Of a stretch of 64,000 bases of DNA, positions 47,001 to 54,400 are shown one piece after another. Numbering within the stretch: position 1 is the first letter of the stretch; every line of letters begins with the position of its first letter. The translations under genes were made by a program, and so were the position numbers. Origin of the DNA: Paenibacillus xylanilyticus (GTDB taxonomy: Bacteria > Bacillota > Bacilli > Paenibacillales > Paenibacillaceae); NCBI RefSeq assembly GCF_013359935.1, contig NZ_JABMCB010000179.1, forward strand, positions 186,001-250,000, written 5' to 3'. Below the pieces are notes generated by a model that was not told where the DNA came from, searched no databases, and was given only the letters and a program-made list of their open reading frames with translations.

Positions 47001-47745
47001 CACCATGGGCATACCGGAAGATCTTGCACTCAGCGGACAGTGGGAATCATCATTGCAGTATGATCGCTTCCCGGCAGACCTGCATGTAGAAAACCTATAC
47101 TCGGACAGTAAACTTGAAGCAGAGAAAGTGCTTATGATTGCTGCTGAGGAAGGTGTACCTGTAAGCATCTATCGTGCCGGAAACCTGACGTGTCATTCAA
47201 AAACGGGACGCTTTCAGTCCAATATTGACAGCAATGCCTTCTACCGCATGATCAAAGCCATGCTGCTTCTCGGTAAGGCTCCAGCTGCTGATTGGATGGT
47301 CGATTTTACACCTATCGATTATGCAAGTCAGGCGATCGTGCATTTGGCTCTGCGTGATGATACTGCTGGACGGGTATTCCATATTTGTAATCCCGAGTCC
47401 ATCAGTTACAATACGCTGATTGCATCAATAAATCGTGCCGGATATGCAGTCGAAACGTTACCTTTTGACGAATATACCAGCTGGTTATTTGATTCAGCCA
47501 TCACCAAGGATCCAGAGGCACTGCAGCTCGCGATTGCCCAACTGGAAGGTGACGGTGCTAAGGATTCGGCATATGTATATGCCTGCCCGGTGACAACTGC
47601 GTATGTGGAGCCAGCAGGAATCCACTGCGCCAAAGCGGATGATCAATTCATTTCCAGCATGCTGCAATATGCAGTGAACATCGGTTATTTCCCTGCTGCG
47701 ATCCAGCCGCAGTTCGGCGCTTCCACTTCTTCTACTTTGGAGTAG
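44032..47745 (+). CDS. Single-module NRPS-like amino-acid reductase (partial C, A, PCP, thioester reductase)
   Basis: 1237 residues. Residues 15-210 resemble only the C-terminal lobe of a condensation domain; the HHxxxDG lobe is missing. The adenylation domain (about 220-725) has YIIYTSGSTGKPKG, FDASVWD, VYGPTE, YKSGD and PTGK with catalytic Lys718. The carrier domain has the phosphopantetheine site Ser776 in IGGDSL. The C-terminal reductase has GATGYLG (860-866) and Y1023-xxx-K1027 of extended SDRs. Expected product: an amino aldehyde or alcohol released by NAD(P)H. My reading of the specificity positions is D-A-W-T-T-A-V-V-A-K, hinting at an aromatic or hydrophobic amino acid. GTG start with AAGGAGG upstream. 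No PPTase or MbtH gene nearby. Confidence 0.9.
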   Translation: MIDNHSSSSQTVESDLPVLQIPLDFGRRQQTFSYESAHIELQPSQSRELTQKYGTKSIYTALLSAYAALLFRLSGEQELAVGTLAPDQAASVLLMQVHGKMSFRELSDQISLLQQKGDAAQPGAYPETLFMFNSVQLPQAPQVLNWNIREDQGVLILDLFFDTSLLNEATVMRYAEYYQTLLLSMVRDEHMAIGSVDILSASDRTLYREMNDTCVTEPEHQTIHGWFEAAAAEYPDSPAITSPYGRYSYRELNERANQVARVLLSNGLQKGEFVSIFMERSLETIISLLGILKAGGVYVPIDPEHPQERNSYIVEDTASSFVLTKESSFTEASRLFSGIPTVRQILAVDGRLAGFAASNPNIDIQPDDLAYIIYTSGSTGKPKGALVAHRGVVNLGSVVQRDCDIKPGDVLTQFATYSFDASVWDTIGALFYGAELYLLSAEERVSVEEFATAIERTGTTIITILPTIFFNQLASYLSDEGFHKLAKVRIITVAGEALYGEQVRAFQRKFGNQIDIVNVYGPTECTVATTTHRISEPVPDHVVNIPIGKPIHNYKVYIVNEEQQLCPVGVPGEVYIATPALAKGYLNQPERTEQAFIDNPFAIDEKIYKSGDIAKLLDTGLLEYVGRSDSQLKIRGHRIEIGEIEDHFSRLEGIQDVAVIPKKESDGQNMLVGYFTSKDGSTLSVADIKAQLADKLPSYFVPKWVCQLDEMPIAPTGKIHRKAMVSLPNEERHENRPDRVMPETETEAIIFNAWKEILGHSDFGIEDSFFTIGGDSLRVIHVLVILKPHYPQLKIADFFAEKTIRSLALRVQSLAQMTQQTAPSADQAGVITQLAEHPVELASQLGYPEIRKPEHVLLTGATGYLGSHVLQQLLLHSEATIHALVRRPSDGSTAMQRLSKVMAGYFGPDLSLLLTSRVEIIEGDLEQPNLGLSAEQTKHVQARIDRVIHCAADVRHFGDAEQFAKTNVEGTVALLNLVRSKPGASFHHVSTMGIPEDLALSGQWESSLQYDRFPADLHVENLYSDSKLEAEKVLMIAAEEGVPVSIYRAGNLTCHSKTGRFQSNIDSNAFYRMIKAMLLLGKAPAADWMVDFTPIDYASQAIVHLALRDDTAGRVFHICNPESISYNTLIASINRAGYAVETLPFDEYTSWLFDSAITKDPEALQLAIAQLEGDGAKDSAYVYACPVTTAYVEPAGIHCAKADDQFISSMLQYAVNIGYFPAAIQPQFGASTSSTLE

Positions 47746-47763
47746 CCATACCATCTACAAAAA

Positions 47764-47818
47764 CAAACAAGCCACCTAGCCGTCATTTATGACCGTAAGG
47801 TGGCTTGCTTGTTTTTAT
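47764..47818. terminator. Bidirectional terminator between NRPS-like and TraX-like genes
   Basis: CAAGCCACCT ... AGGTGGCTTG stem with inner CGTC/GAC pairing, AAACAAA on the left and TTGTTTTTA on the right. It overlaps the stop of the TraX-like gene. Confidence 0.85.
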
Positions 47819-48435
47819 GTCCAGCGAATAATAGCGATTACGGCAAGATGAGCCGGATAGAAATAGCGCCAGATCCACCTTGGTCCTTTCAAACGAAACC
47901 CTGCGCCGTAGTACTGGGCGATGGCAATGCCTAATGTAGCGATTACGCTGTACATTTGTACCGAGCTGCTGTAGAGCTGGATATAGAGAGCAGTCAACAA
48001 TACATGTCCCAGCACCAGTACAGGTCCCCGGAAGTATCGGAATAACATGACCAACAGCAGCCCGTACATTCCGTAATCCATGGCGGTCATCTCCATGATA
48101 ATCCCTGCCCCAATAACAATAGGGATACCCAATAAGCGGTTTGGAAGTTTATCCAGTGCCAGCAGAACCAGCAAAGATGTCCATAACGTCCATACTACGT
48201 TTAATGACATATGATTAAATGCCGCCATAAACGGTACTTGGGAAATTACTGCAATCCAGAATAAACGCCAAATGTATTTTTGGACGTTCCGTGTATGCTT
48301 ATAGCCGATATACACTGCAAATGCATATATGGGAAATGCAATACGGCCAATGATTCTGAGTTCCTCTATCTGCGGATAAAAGACTGCTCCAATATGATCG
48401 ATCAGCATGGTGATCATGGCTATCCACTGCATCAT
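47815..48435 (-). CDS. TraX-family membrane protein
   Basis: 206 residues with about seven membrane segments. Family features: MQWIAMITMLIDHIGAVFYP (conserved DHIG), RIIGRIAFPIYAFAVYIGY and the C-terminal FYPAHLAVIAIIRW. TraX was first described as the F-plasmid pilin acetylase, but chromosomal Firmicute members have no known substrate and are not linked to conjugation here. ATG at 48435 after GGGAGGG. It is a likely membrane acyltransferase. Confidence 0.85.
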   Translation of the reverse strand: MMQWIAMITMLIDHIGAVFYPQIEELRIIGRIAFPIYAFAVYIGYKHTRNVQKYIWRLFWIAVISQVPFMAAFNHMSLNVVWTLWTSLLVLLALDKLPNRLLGIPIVIGAGIIMEMTAMDYGMYGLLLVMLFRYFRGPVLVLGHVLLTALYIQLYSSSVQMYSVIATLGIAIAQYYGAGFRLKGPRWIWRYFYPAHLAVIAIIRWT

Positions 48436-48493
48436 TTTGCGTTAATCCCTCCCTCACCTATTTCTGTTTCAAAGATTAGCTTTTCATCAATTC

Positions 48494-49027
48494 TCACAGA
48501 TTAAGTTCATAATACAGGAAGTGTGTATCTTTCGCATATCCCTCTGATTCATATAATGCCTGTGCCTGTTTGTTGCTTATTGCGGTTGATAAGGTGATTC
48601 GAATTGCCCCAGTCTCTCTTGCCCAGTTCTGGGCGGCCTGCAGCAGCTTGCGAGCTATGCCTTGCTGACGGTACTCCGTATGTACAAAAAGATCATTAAG
48701 GACGTATATCGGACTCATGGACACCGAACTAAAACTGGGATATAGCTGAACAAAGCCAGCCAGAGGAGTTTGAATGCTTGAATCTGTATTTCCATGGCCC
48801 CATTCGTTGTGATGCGTATCGTCTGCCATTTCTCCTTGTTCCATTCCCTTAAAAGCTTCCTTTTCCGCTATCCAAATGACCGATTCGTTTCGTTCCAACC
48901 GTTCGCGTATGTATCTGGCGGCACCTTCTACATCGCTTGTCTGTTGATAAAACATGCGGTATTGATCAAGCAGCCTGCTGACATCCTCGATATCATCAAG
49001 GCGGGCACGTCTCATATTATATGTCAT
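48494..49027 (-). CDS. GNAT-family N-acetyltransferase with a loop insertion
   Basis: 177 residues. Beta-strand start MRRARLDDIEDVSRLL, motif A VLNDLFVHTEYRQQGIARKLL, motif B ITLSTAISNKQAQALYESEGY. Between the second and third strands is a polar insertion of about 30 residues (GMEQGEMADDTHHNEWGHG and on), rich in His, Asp and Glu, that most small GNAT proteins lack. Substrate unknown. It is divergent from the ger operon. Confidence 0.85.
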   Translation of the reverse strand: MTYNMRRARLDDIEDVSRLLDQYRMFYQQTSDVEGAARYIRERLERNESVIWIAEKEAFKGMEQGEMADDTHHNEWGHGNTDSSIQTPLAGFVQLYPSFSSVSMSPIYVLNDLFVHTEYRQQGIARKLLQAAQNWARETGAIRITLSTAISNKQAQALYESEGYAKDTHFLYYELNL

Positions 49028-49151
49028 TCTGGCTATAGCTCCCTTCAGCTCATCTTCATTTCACATTTCTCCAATCATAAACGAACCCTTCCTGGATCCC
49101 CATACAACATCCGCATCAAAGTTTGCAATATATTCTACTCCTCGGAATTTT

Positions 49152-49181
49152 AGAATAATTCAGCCCACACGTCGCAGACTA
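49152..49181 (+). promoter_or_regulatory. Sigma-G-like promoter of the ger operon
   Basis: AGAATA (49152-49157), 17 bp, CAGACTA (49175-49181). This matches the forespore sigma-G pattern (GHATR and CATNHTA) with one mismatch in the -10. It lies about 50 bp before the first gene, as expected for forespore-expressed germinant receptors. Confidence 0.65.
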
Positions 49182-49232
49182 TAGACTTACTACCGGTCAT
49201 ATCCAAAGTTCGCAGATAAAGGAGTGCATCCC

Positions 49233-50681
49233 ATGGATACGGAGACGATTCTCGAACAGCTCCAAACGCGTTTCATCGGCATTTCCGATATTGTCTATCA
49301 ACCATTACAGCTAGGCCCTATGAATGGTGTGCTCATTTACATTCAATCCATCGTAGATACGGCCACTATACGGGAATCCATTATCAAACCACTGCTGGAG
49401 AAGGTATCCCAGAACGAAGTCGAACCTCTCTTTTTATCGCGCGTCATCAGCGGGGAGTTTTTCACGCTGGAATCGAAGCGATCCGATTCACTGGAACAGT
49501 TGGTAGACGATATTGTTTCCGGCAGCGCAGCACTATATCTGGAAGGCTTGTCCGGCATGCTTTTGTTTTCCGTTCAAAATTATCAGAAGCGCTCTGTCCC
49601 GGAATCGACCAATGAGGTTGTTGTTGTTGGACCTCAGGAAGCCTTTATTGAGGATATTCATGTGAACATGTCACTTTTGCGGCACAAGATCAAGCATCCT
49701 GACTTTAAAATGATCAAGTTCACGATCGGCAAATATACCAAGACTGAAGTTTTTGTAGTCTATATCCAGGGATTGTGCAAACCTGACATCCTGGAAAATG
49801 TGTTGAGCAGTCTTGGCGAAATCGATATGGATAGCAGTTTGGGTGTAAGCTATTTATCCGAGTTTTTGGAAGAACACCCATTGTCGCCTTTTCCCCAATA
49901 CCAATATACCGAGAGACCAGATACCGTGGCCGCTGCCTTGGTAGAGGGACGTATCGGCGTCATGCAGAACGGGACACCCTTTTCGCTGCTGATTCCCGTA
50001 ACTTTCTTTTCATTGATGCAATCTTCAGAGGACTATTACCAGCGGTTTCATTCTGCATCTTTTATCCGCATGATCCGGCTGCTATTTTCTTTTATTGCCC
50101 TTTTGCTGCCTTCCATTTACGTTGCGGTCACGACCTTCCACCCGGAAATCATTCCAACCAATCTGCTCATTACCATTGCGGCAGCAAGGGAGAACATTCC
50201 TTTTCCGGCATTAATCGAAGCGATTATCATGGAGATTACCTTTGAAGGATTACGCGAGGCAGGAATACGTATCCCCAAACCTTTGGGACAAACGGTATCC
50301 ATAATCGGAGGAATTGTCATTGGGCAAGCAGCAGTGCAGGCTGGTATCGTATCCGCTCCACTCGTCATCGTGGTGTCCATTACAGGTATTGCCGCTTTTA
50401 TTATCCCGCATTTTGAACTGGGCCTGGCTTTTCGGCTGCTGCGTTTTCCGATTCTGTTGATGGGAGGAACGTTAGGATTGTTCGGCGTGGTGATCTCCAT
50501 CTATCTGATTTACTGGTATATGGTAAACCTTCGTTCCTTTGGTGTTCCTTACATGCAGCCATTCGCTCCACTGGTGCTTCGTGACTTCAAGGACACGTTT
50601 ATTCGGGTGCCATGGTTTCGGATGAAGAAAAGAACCAAAGCTTATGCTGCGGATAATGAAACGAGGCAAGACACGCCATGA
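49233..50681 (+). CDS. Germinant receptor subunit A (GerA family)
   Basis: 482-residue spore inner-membrane protein. N-terminal soluble domain (about 1-250; PLFLSRVISGEFFTLES, VVVGPQEAFIEDIHVNMSLLRHKI typical of GerA-type subunits) and a C-terminal membrane domain of four to six segments (IRLLFSFIALLLPSIYVAVTTFHPEIIPTNLL, FEGLREAGIRIPKPLGQTVSIIGGIVIGQAAVQAG). Part of the receptor that senses amino acids or sugars and starts germination. The ATG at 49233 follows AAAGGAG at 8 nt. First gene of the operon; overlaps the C subunit by 4 bp. Confidence 0.95.
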   Translation: MDTETILEQLQTRFIGISDIVYQPLQLGPMNGVLIYIQSIVDTATIRESIIKPLLEKVSQNEVEPLFLSRVISGEFFTLESKRSDSLEQLVDDIVSGSAALYLEGLSGMLLFSVQNYQKRSVPESTNEVVVVGPQEAFIEDIHVNMSLLRHKIKHPDFKMIKFTIGKYTKTEVFVVYIQGLCKPDILENVLSSLGEIDMDSSLGVSYLSEFLEEHPLSPFPQYQYTERPDTVAAALVEGRIGVMQNGTPFSLLIPVTFFSLMQSSEDYYQRFHSASFIRMIRLLFSFIALLLPSIYVAVTTFHPEIIPTNLLITIAAARENIPFPALIEAIIMEITFEGLREAGIRIPKPLGQTVSIIGGIVIGQAAVQAGIVSAPLVIVVSITGIAAFIIPHFELGLAFRLLRFPILLMGGTLGLFGVVISIYLIYWYMVNLRSFGVPYMQPFAPLVLRDFKDTFIRVPWFRMKKRTKAYAADNETRQDTP

Positions 50682-51826
50682 AGCTCTTCAATCTGTTACA
50701 AAAAGGTGGACTCATATTGATCAGCTTACTCCTGTGCAGTGGATGCTGGTCCAAGGTGGAGATCAATGAGCGGACTTTTATTACAGCCATGTACATTGAC
50801 AAAGCGGATACACCGGGAGAAATCGAGTTAACACTCAGCATGCCTCTCCCCAATCGGCTTGCTCCTGAGGGTGGTGGATCGGGCAAGGACCCTTATGCCG
50901 TCGTCTCTGCCACCGCACCAACGATAGCTGATGCATTGGAGAAAATTCAAACCGATCTTACACGTAAAATCTCTTGGGGACATACACGAGTTGTTGTCTT
51001 TGGAGACGCATACGCAAGAGAAGGAATTCAGGATACGCTGGCATGGATCGCGCGGGAACCTTTGTTTCACCTCAGCAGCTACATCATGGTTGCCAACGGC
51101 AAGGCCAAAAATGTCTCTGATCTTACGCCGGTATTCGAAGAAACACCGAGTGACGTGCTCCGTGAATTTTCCACAGAAGAGAATCTGCTGAAGACCCAGG
51201 TGCTCAATATCTTTGCCGCTGATAAGATGAATCAGGGTTTTGCCTCATCCATGCTGACAGCCCAAGAACGCCACATGGTTAGCGAGGATGGGGAATTAAA
51301 AAAGTGGGTCAGCCAAACCGGCGCCGCCTTATTCAAACAAATGAAAATGGTTGGCACGCTTACTGACGAGGAGGCCCGGGCCGTTGCCTGGGCAGAACGC
51401 AGTCTGGATTCCATGACCATATCCGTTCGAACCAAAAAAGAAAAAGCAAGCATGACGCTCTATGATATGCAGTCGGATATACGTGTTCGCATGGAACGAG
51501 GGGAGCCGGTCTTTGACATTAAGCTGATCGGAAAAGCGGAGTTGAATTCGGTCATCCCCGTACTCAAAGCGAAGGATATCGTGGCCGTCAGGGAGATCGA
51601 ACAGGCAGCCAGTGAAAAGGTGAGCACCCACCTAACGAGTGCAATCAGGACAGGCCAACACAAAGGTGCAGATATCTTGAGACTCGGCTATCGACTGGAA
51701 TGGAGGTATCCAAAAACCTGGAAAAAGCTTCGTCCTCAGTGGATAAACTATGTGAAGAACGACTTGCAATTCCATGTTAACACGGATATCAACATTCAAT
51801 TCGTGGGGTCTGAATCCAGCTTTTAA
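50678..51826 (+). CDS. Germinant receptor lipoprotein subunit C (Ger(x)C family)
   Basis: 382 residues. Signal peptide with lipobox LLCSGC (Cys near residue 23), then the GerC body (SKVEINERTFITAMYIDKA, SWGHTRVVVFGDAYAREGI, DVLREFSTEENLLKTQ, and C-terminal YRLEWRYPKTWKKL). Anchored to the outer face of the spore inner membrane as part of the A-B-C receptor complex. Coupled to the A gene by ATGA overlap. Confidence 0.95.
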   Translation: MKLFNLLQKGGLILISLLLCSGCWSKVEINERTFITAMYIDKADTPGEIELTLSMPLPNRLAPEGGGSGKDPYAVVSATAPTIADALEKIQTDLTRKISWGHTRVVVFGDAYAREGIQDTLAWIAREPLFHLSSYIMVANGKAKNVSDLTPVFEETPSDVLREFSTEENLLKTQVLNIFAADKMNQGFASSMLTAQERHMVSEDGELKKWVSQTGAALFKQMKMVGTLTDEEARAVAWAERSLDSMTISVRTKKEKASMTLYDMQSDIRVRMERGEPVFDIKLIGKAELNSVIPVLKAKDIVAVREIEQAASEKVSTHLTSAIRTGQHKGADILRLGYRLEWRYPKTWKKLRPQWINYVKNDLQFHVNTDINIQFVGSESSF

Positions 51827-51872
51827 TGGATTCCAAAGTTTGTTTGCCAACCAACCACACAGGAGGAATCGC

Positions 51873-52079
51873 ATGATAGCCGTACTGTTGTTTGCGGGAC
51901 TGTACTTAATGGACTGGTCCTCTATTCGCTCCAGCAAAAAAACGATCAAGCGGGTTTACTTTGTCTTACTGCTCTTCTATCTTGTATGGAATACACTTGC
52001 GGTGAGCTGGTCTGGATGGCCTGATCCCAATGATATGATCCAATTCGTCTTCGGCTGGGCTGATCGGATCACCCAATAA
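51873..52079 (+). CDS. Small two-helix membrane protein in the ger operon (D-subunit-like)
   Basis: 68 residues with AGGAGG ahead of its ATG. Two hydrophobic segments (AVLLFAGLYLMDW and VYFVLLLFYLVWNTLAV) separated by a basic turn (RSSKKTIKR). Some ger operons encode a fourth small two-helix membrane protein (GerD/GerKD-like) that modulates receptor activity; size, topology and position fit this group. It lies between the C and B genes with 15 bp to the next start. Confidence 0.75.
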   Translation: MIAVLLFAGLYLMDWSSIRSSKKTIKRVYFVLLLFYLVWNTLAVSWSGWPDPNDMIQFVFGWADRITQ

Positions 52080-52094
52080 GGAAAGGGGATAACC

Positions 52095-53213
52095 ATGAAC
52101 CACCTGACTGCCGGACAAGCATATCGTTTCATGTTTGTGTACTTGTACTCGGAACCTGTTGCCTTTCTATTACAGCGATTATTCAAAATGAGCGGGTATC
52201 AAGGCTGGCTGTCCACCATCGGTGGATTTATGATAAGCCTGCTCTTTCTTCTTTTCACATACAAACTCGGCTCATTGCACCCGGACAAACCTTGGCTTTC
52301 CTATGGGGAAAAGATCGTTGGCAAATATGTGCATCGATTTTACATCGGAATGATTGTCCTGCTGTGTATCTATCTGTTGTCGATCGATGTAGAAAATTTC
52401 ATCATTTTTCTGCAGTCTATGTATCTTCCCGAAACCCCCATATGGTTAACAGCAGCGATAACCATATTGTGCATCTGTCTGTCTGCTCGGTCAGGATTAA
52501 TCACCATTGTGTTTATGTCTGAAGGTATTTTTGTGGTACAACTGATCACTTCTACCCTTCTTGTACCAACTGTAGGTGGCGGAGGCAATCCGGGAATCCT
52601 GACTTCCATGCTGACCCATCATGATCTGTCCGAACTCGTATTCGGCTCACTTTCGACCATGCCCTGGTTCTCGGAGTGGATGATGTTTCTATTCCTTGCT
52701 CCTGCTGTTGTTTTCAGGCGTCCTATGCTGAAGAGTATGGTTCTAGCCGGAGGTACAGTTGTTGTGTTCATTCTTATGTTTTGGATATTTACGATCATGA
52801 ACTTTGGCCCTTATGTGGCGGCAAGTTTGCGTTATCCCTTGCTTGAGATGATACGTTTCGCCAGATATGGCGACTTTCTGGATAACCTCGACCCTGTATT
52901 GATTGCCATCTGGTCTACGACCATGTTCACCAGAAGCTCATTTCTCTTATATGTAGCTTCCGTGTCTCTTTCCAAACTCAGCGGGATTAAACAGCAGAAA
53001 TCCGTTGTTTATCTGCTTGGCGGAACAGCGGCAGCCATCGTACTTCAATATGCAAAAGACGCTGCTTCCTATGAGCTGGCTATCCGTTCCTATGCGGTAC
53101 CCGTGTATACCTTAGTTATTGAATCCATGCCGATCGTTTATGTGGTGATCCATTGGCTGCGTGCTCGAAAAAGCAAAAAGGCGAACAGAGCATCAGCTGC
53201 TCCGTCGCCATGA
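52095..53213 (+). CDS. Germinant receptor subunit B (GerB family, APC-type)
   Basis: 372 residues with about ten membrane segments, related to amino-acid permeases; carries the ligand pocket of the receptor in the spore inner membrane. The family start LTAGQAYRFMFVYLYSEPVAFLL and the LSARSGLITIVFMSEGIF segment are visible. The basic tail RARKSKKANRAS ends the protein. Last gene of the A-C-small-B operon. Ligand cannot be predicted. Confidence 0.95.
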   Translation: MNHLTAGQAYRFMFVYLYSEPVAFLLQRLFKMSGYQGWLSTIGGFMISLLFLLFTYKLGSLHPDKPWLSYGEKIVGKYVHRFYIGMIVLLCIYLLSIDVENFIIFLQSMYLPETPIWLTAAITILCICLSARSGLITIVFMSEGIFVVQLITSTLLVPTVGGGGNPGILTSMLTHHDLSELVFGSLSTMPWFSEWMMFLFLAPAVVFRRPMLKSMVLAGGTVVVFILMFWIFTIMNFGPYVAASLRYPLLEMIRFARYGDFLDNLDPVLIAIWSTTMFTRSSFLLYVASVSLSKLSGIKQQKSVVYLLGGTAAAIVLQYAKDAASYELAIRSYAVPVYTLVIESMPIVYVVIHWLRARKSKKANRASAAPSP

Positions 53214-53222
53214 TTTTGAATT

Positions 53223-53696
53223 TCACTTTAGTTCAACTTGTTGATTTTGCGGATAAGGATCAGTGTCCGGGAAAATGACCCCTTTTTTCAGAATCAGATT
53301 GGCATACTGCGCACGCTCACCGGTAGCAACGATCGCATAAGCGCGGGAGGCCCTCTCATAGAACGAGAATCGTTCTATCTGGTCAAACGCGTCCGTGATG
53401 CCTTCATGCTCGAGGATCAACCTGCGGTAATCTTCCCAGATGAGCGGCACGACCTGATCTCCCTCAACAACCTGCATCACGGCTGCTGGCCGCTCTGCAT
53501 AAGTATCCAACGGGTACAAACTCAAAATGGCCTCCAATAACTCTACAGTTCCCAGAGCGTCACAACGAATGAGATGCCGAGCATGGCTGGCTGCGGGGAA
53601 ATTGCCGTCAGCCAGGACCAATTCGTCCCCATGGCCCATTTCGGACATAATTTTAAGCAGTTCTGGAGAAATTATTGCAGGAATGTTTTTCAGCAT
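53223..53696 (-). CDS. RbsD/FucU-family sugar mutarotase (L-fucose mutarotase-like)
   Basis: 157 residues, cytosolic. Interconverts sugar anomers. IMSEMGHGDELVLADGNFPA holds the catalytic His of the family, and the length and C-terminal YANLILKKGVIFP fit FucU more than the 130-residue RbsD. Lone gene, convergent to the ger operon with a 9-bp gap. No fucose genes lie nearby, so the sugar is inferred from family resemblance. Confidence 0.82.
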   Translation of the reverse strand: MLKNIPAIISPELLKIMSEMGHGDELVLADGNFPAASHARHLIRCDALGTVELLEAILSLYPLDTYAERPAAVMQVVEGDQVVPLIWEDYRRLILEHEGITDAFDQIERFSFYERASRAYAIVATGERAQYANLILKKGVIFPDTDPYPQNQQVELK

Positions 53697-53861
53697 ACGC
53701 AGCTCTCCTCGTTAGCTCCACATCGACTGGAGCAGAATGGTCTTCAGCATTCCCTCTAACGATATCCTTTACTTTCCAACTAATCTAGTTCATTTCCATT
53801 CTATCAGCATTTTCTAACTTTCGCACAAATCGTTATGGAAGAGCCCGATATCCAAATCTCT

Positions 53862-53903
53862 TTGACAAAATTGCTTGCATCACATATAGTTGTTATAACA
53901 ACT
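53862..53903 (+). promoter_or_regulatory. Promoter and operator of the MarR-MFS operon
   Basis: TTGACA (53862-53867), 17 bp, TATAGT (53885-53890): a near-consensus sigma-A promoter. AGTTGTTA-TAACAACT (53888-53903) is a perfect 16-bp palindrome that begins inside the -10. A bound MarR dimer would block transcription. Confidence 0.8.
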
Positions 53904-53951
53904 AATTAAATTGAAGATGATTCATACAGGAAAGTGAGGACTTACGTTCGT

Positions 53952-54374
53952 ATGGAATATTCGCTGGAGCAATCTGTCGGATTTATGCTGGGCTTTACAC
54001 ATCGCAAAGCCGCTGCTTTACTTGCGACCCGTTTTAAACCCTACGATATTACAACAGAGCAATTCTCCGTTCTATTCAATATCGGTAAGGGAGAAGGCGT
54101 GAATCAGAAAGAAGTTGCCAATCGCGTTCTCAAGGATCAACCTACAACTGCACGCATCATTGATCTGCTCGAGAAAAAGGGATGGGTTGAACGCCGGACC
54201 AGTGAACAGGATCGAAGAGCCTACCTCCTCTATCTGACGACTGAAGGTAAAGCTTTGATCGAGAAACTGGTTCCCATTGAAAGAGAAATGAATAAAGAAC
54301 TTGCTGAAGGTATACCCGAAGACCAGATGGAAGCATTTAAACATACTCTTTCCCTCATCAATCGCAACTTGTAA
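53952..54374 (+). CDS. MarR-family regulator of the adjacent MFS exporter
   Basis: About 140 residues. Winged helix with NQKEVANRVLKDQPTTARIIDLLEKKGWVERR and wing EQDRRAYLLYLTTEG. I prefer the ATG at 53952 (MEYSLEQSVGF); a GTG at 53934 would add six residues but its site is too close. It reads into the MFS gene 26 bp on. The promoter palindrome makes autorepression likely. Confidence 0.88.
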   Translation: MEYSLEQSVGFMLGFTHRKAAALLATRFKPYDITTEQFSVLFNIGKGEGVNQKEVANRVLKDQPTTARIIDLLEKKGWVERRTSEQDRRAYLLYLTTEGKALIEKLVPIEREMNKELAEGIPEDQMEAFKHTLSLINRNL

Positions 54375-54400
54375 ATAAATGAACATCTCAGGGGGAATGA

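Noticed and set aside
47815..48435. TraX as evidence of a conjugative element
   Set aside because: No other transfer, relaxase or replication gene is nearby; TraX-family proteins are common on Firmicute chromosomes.
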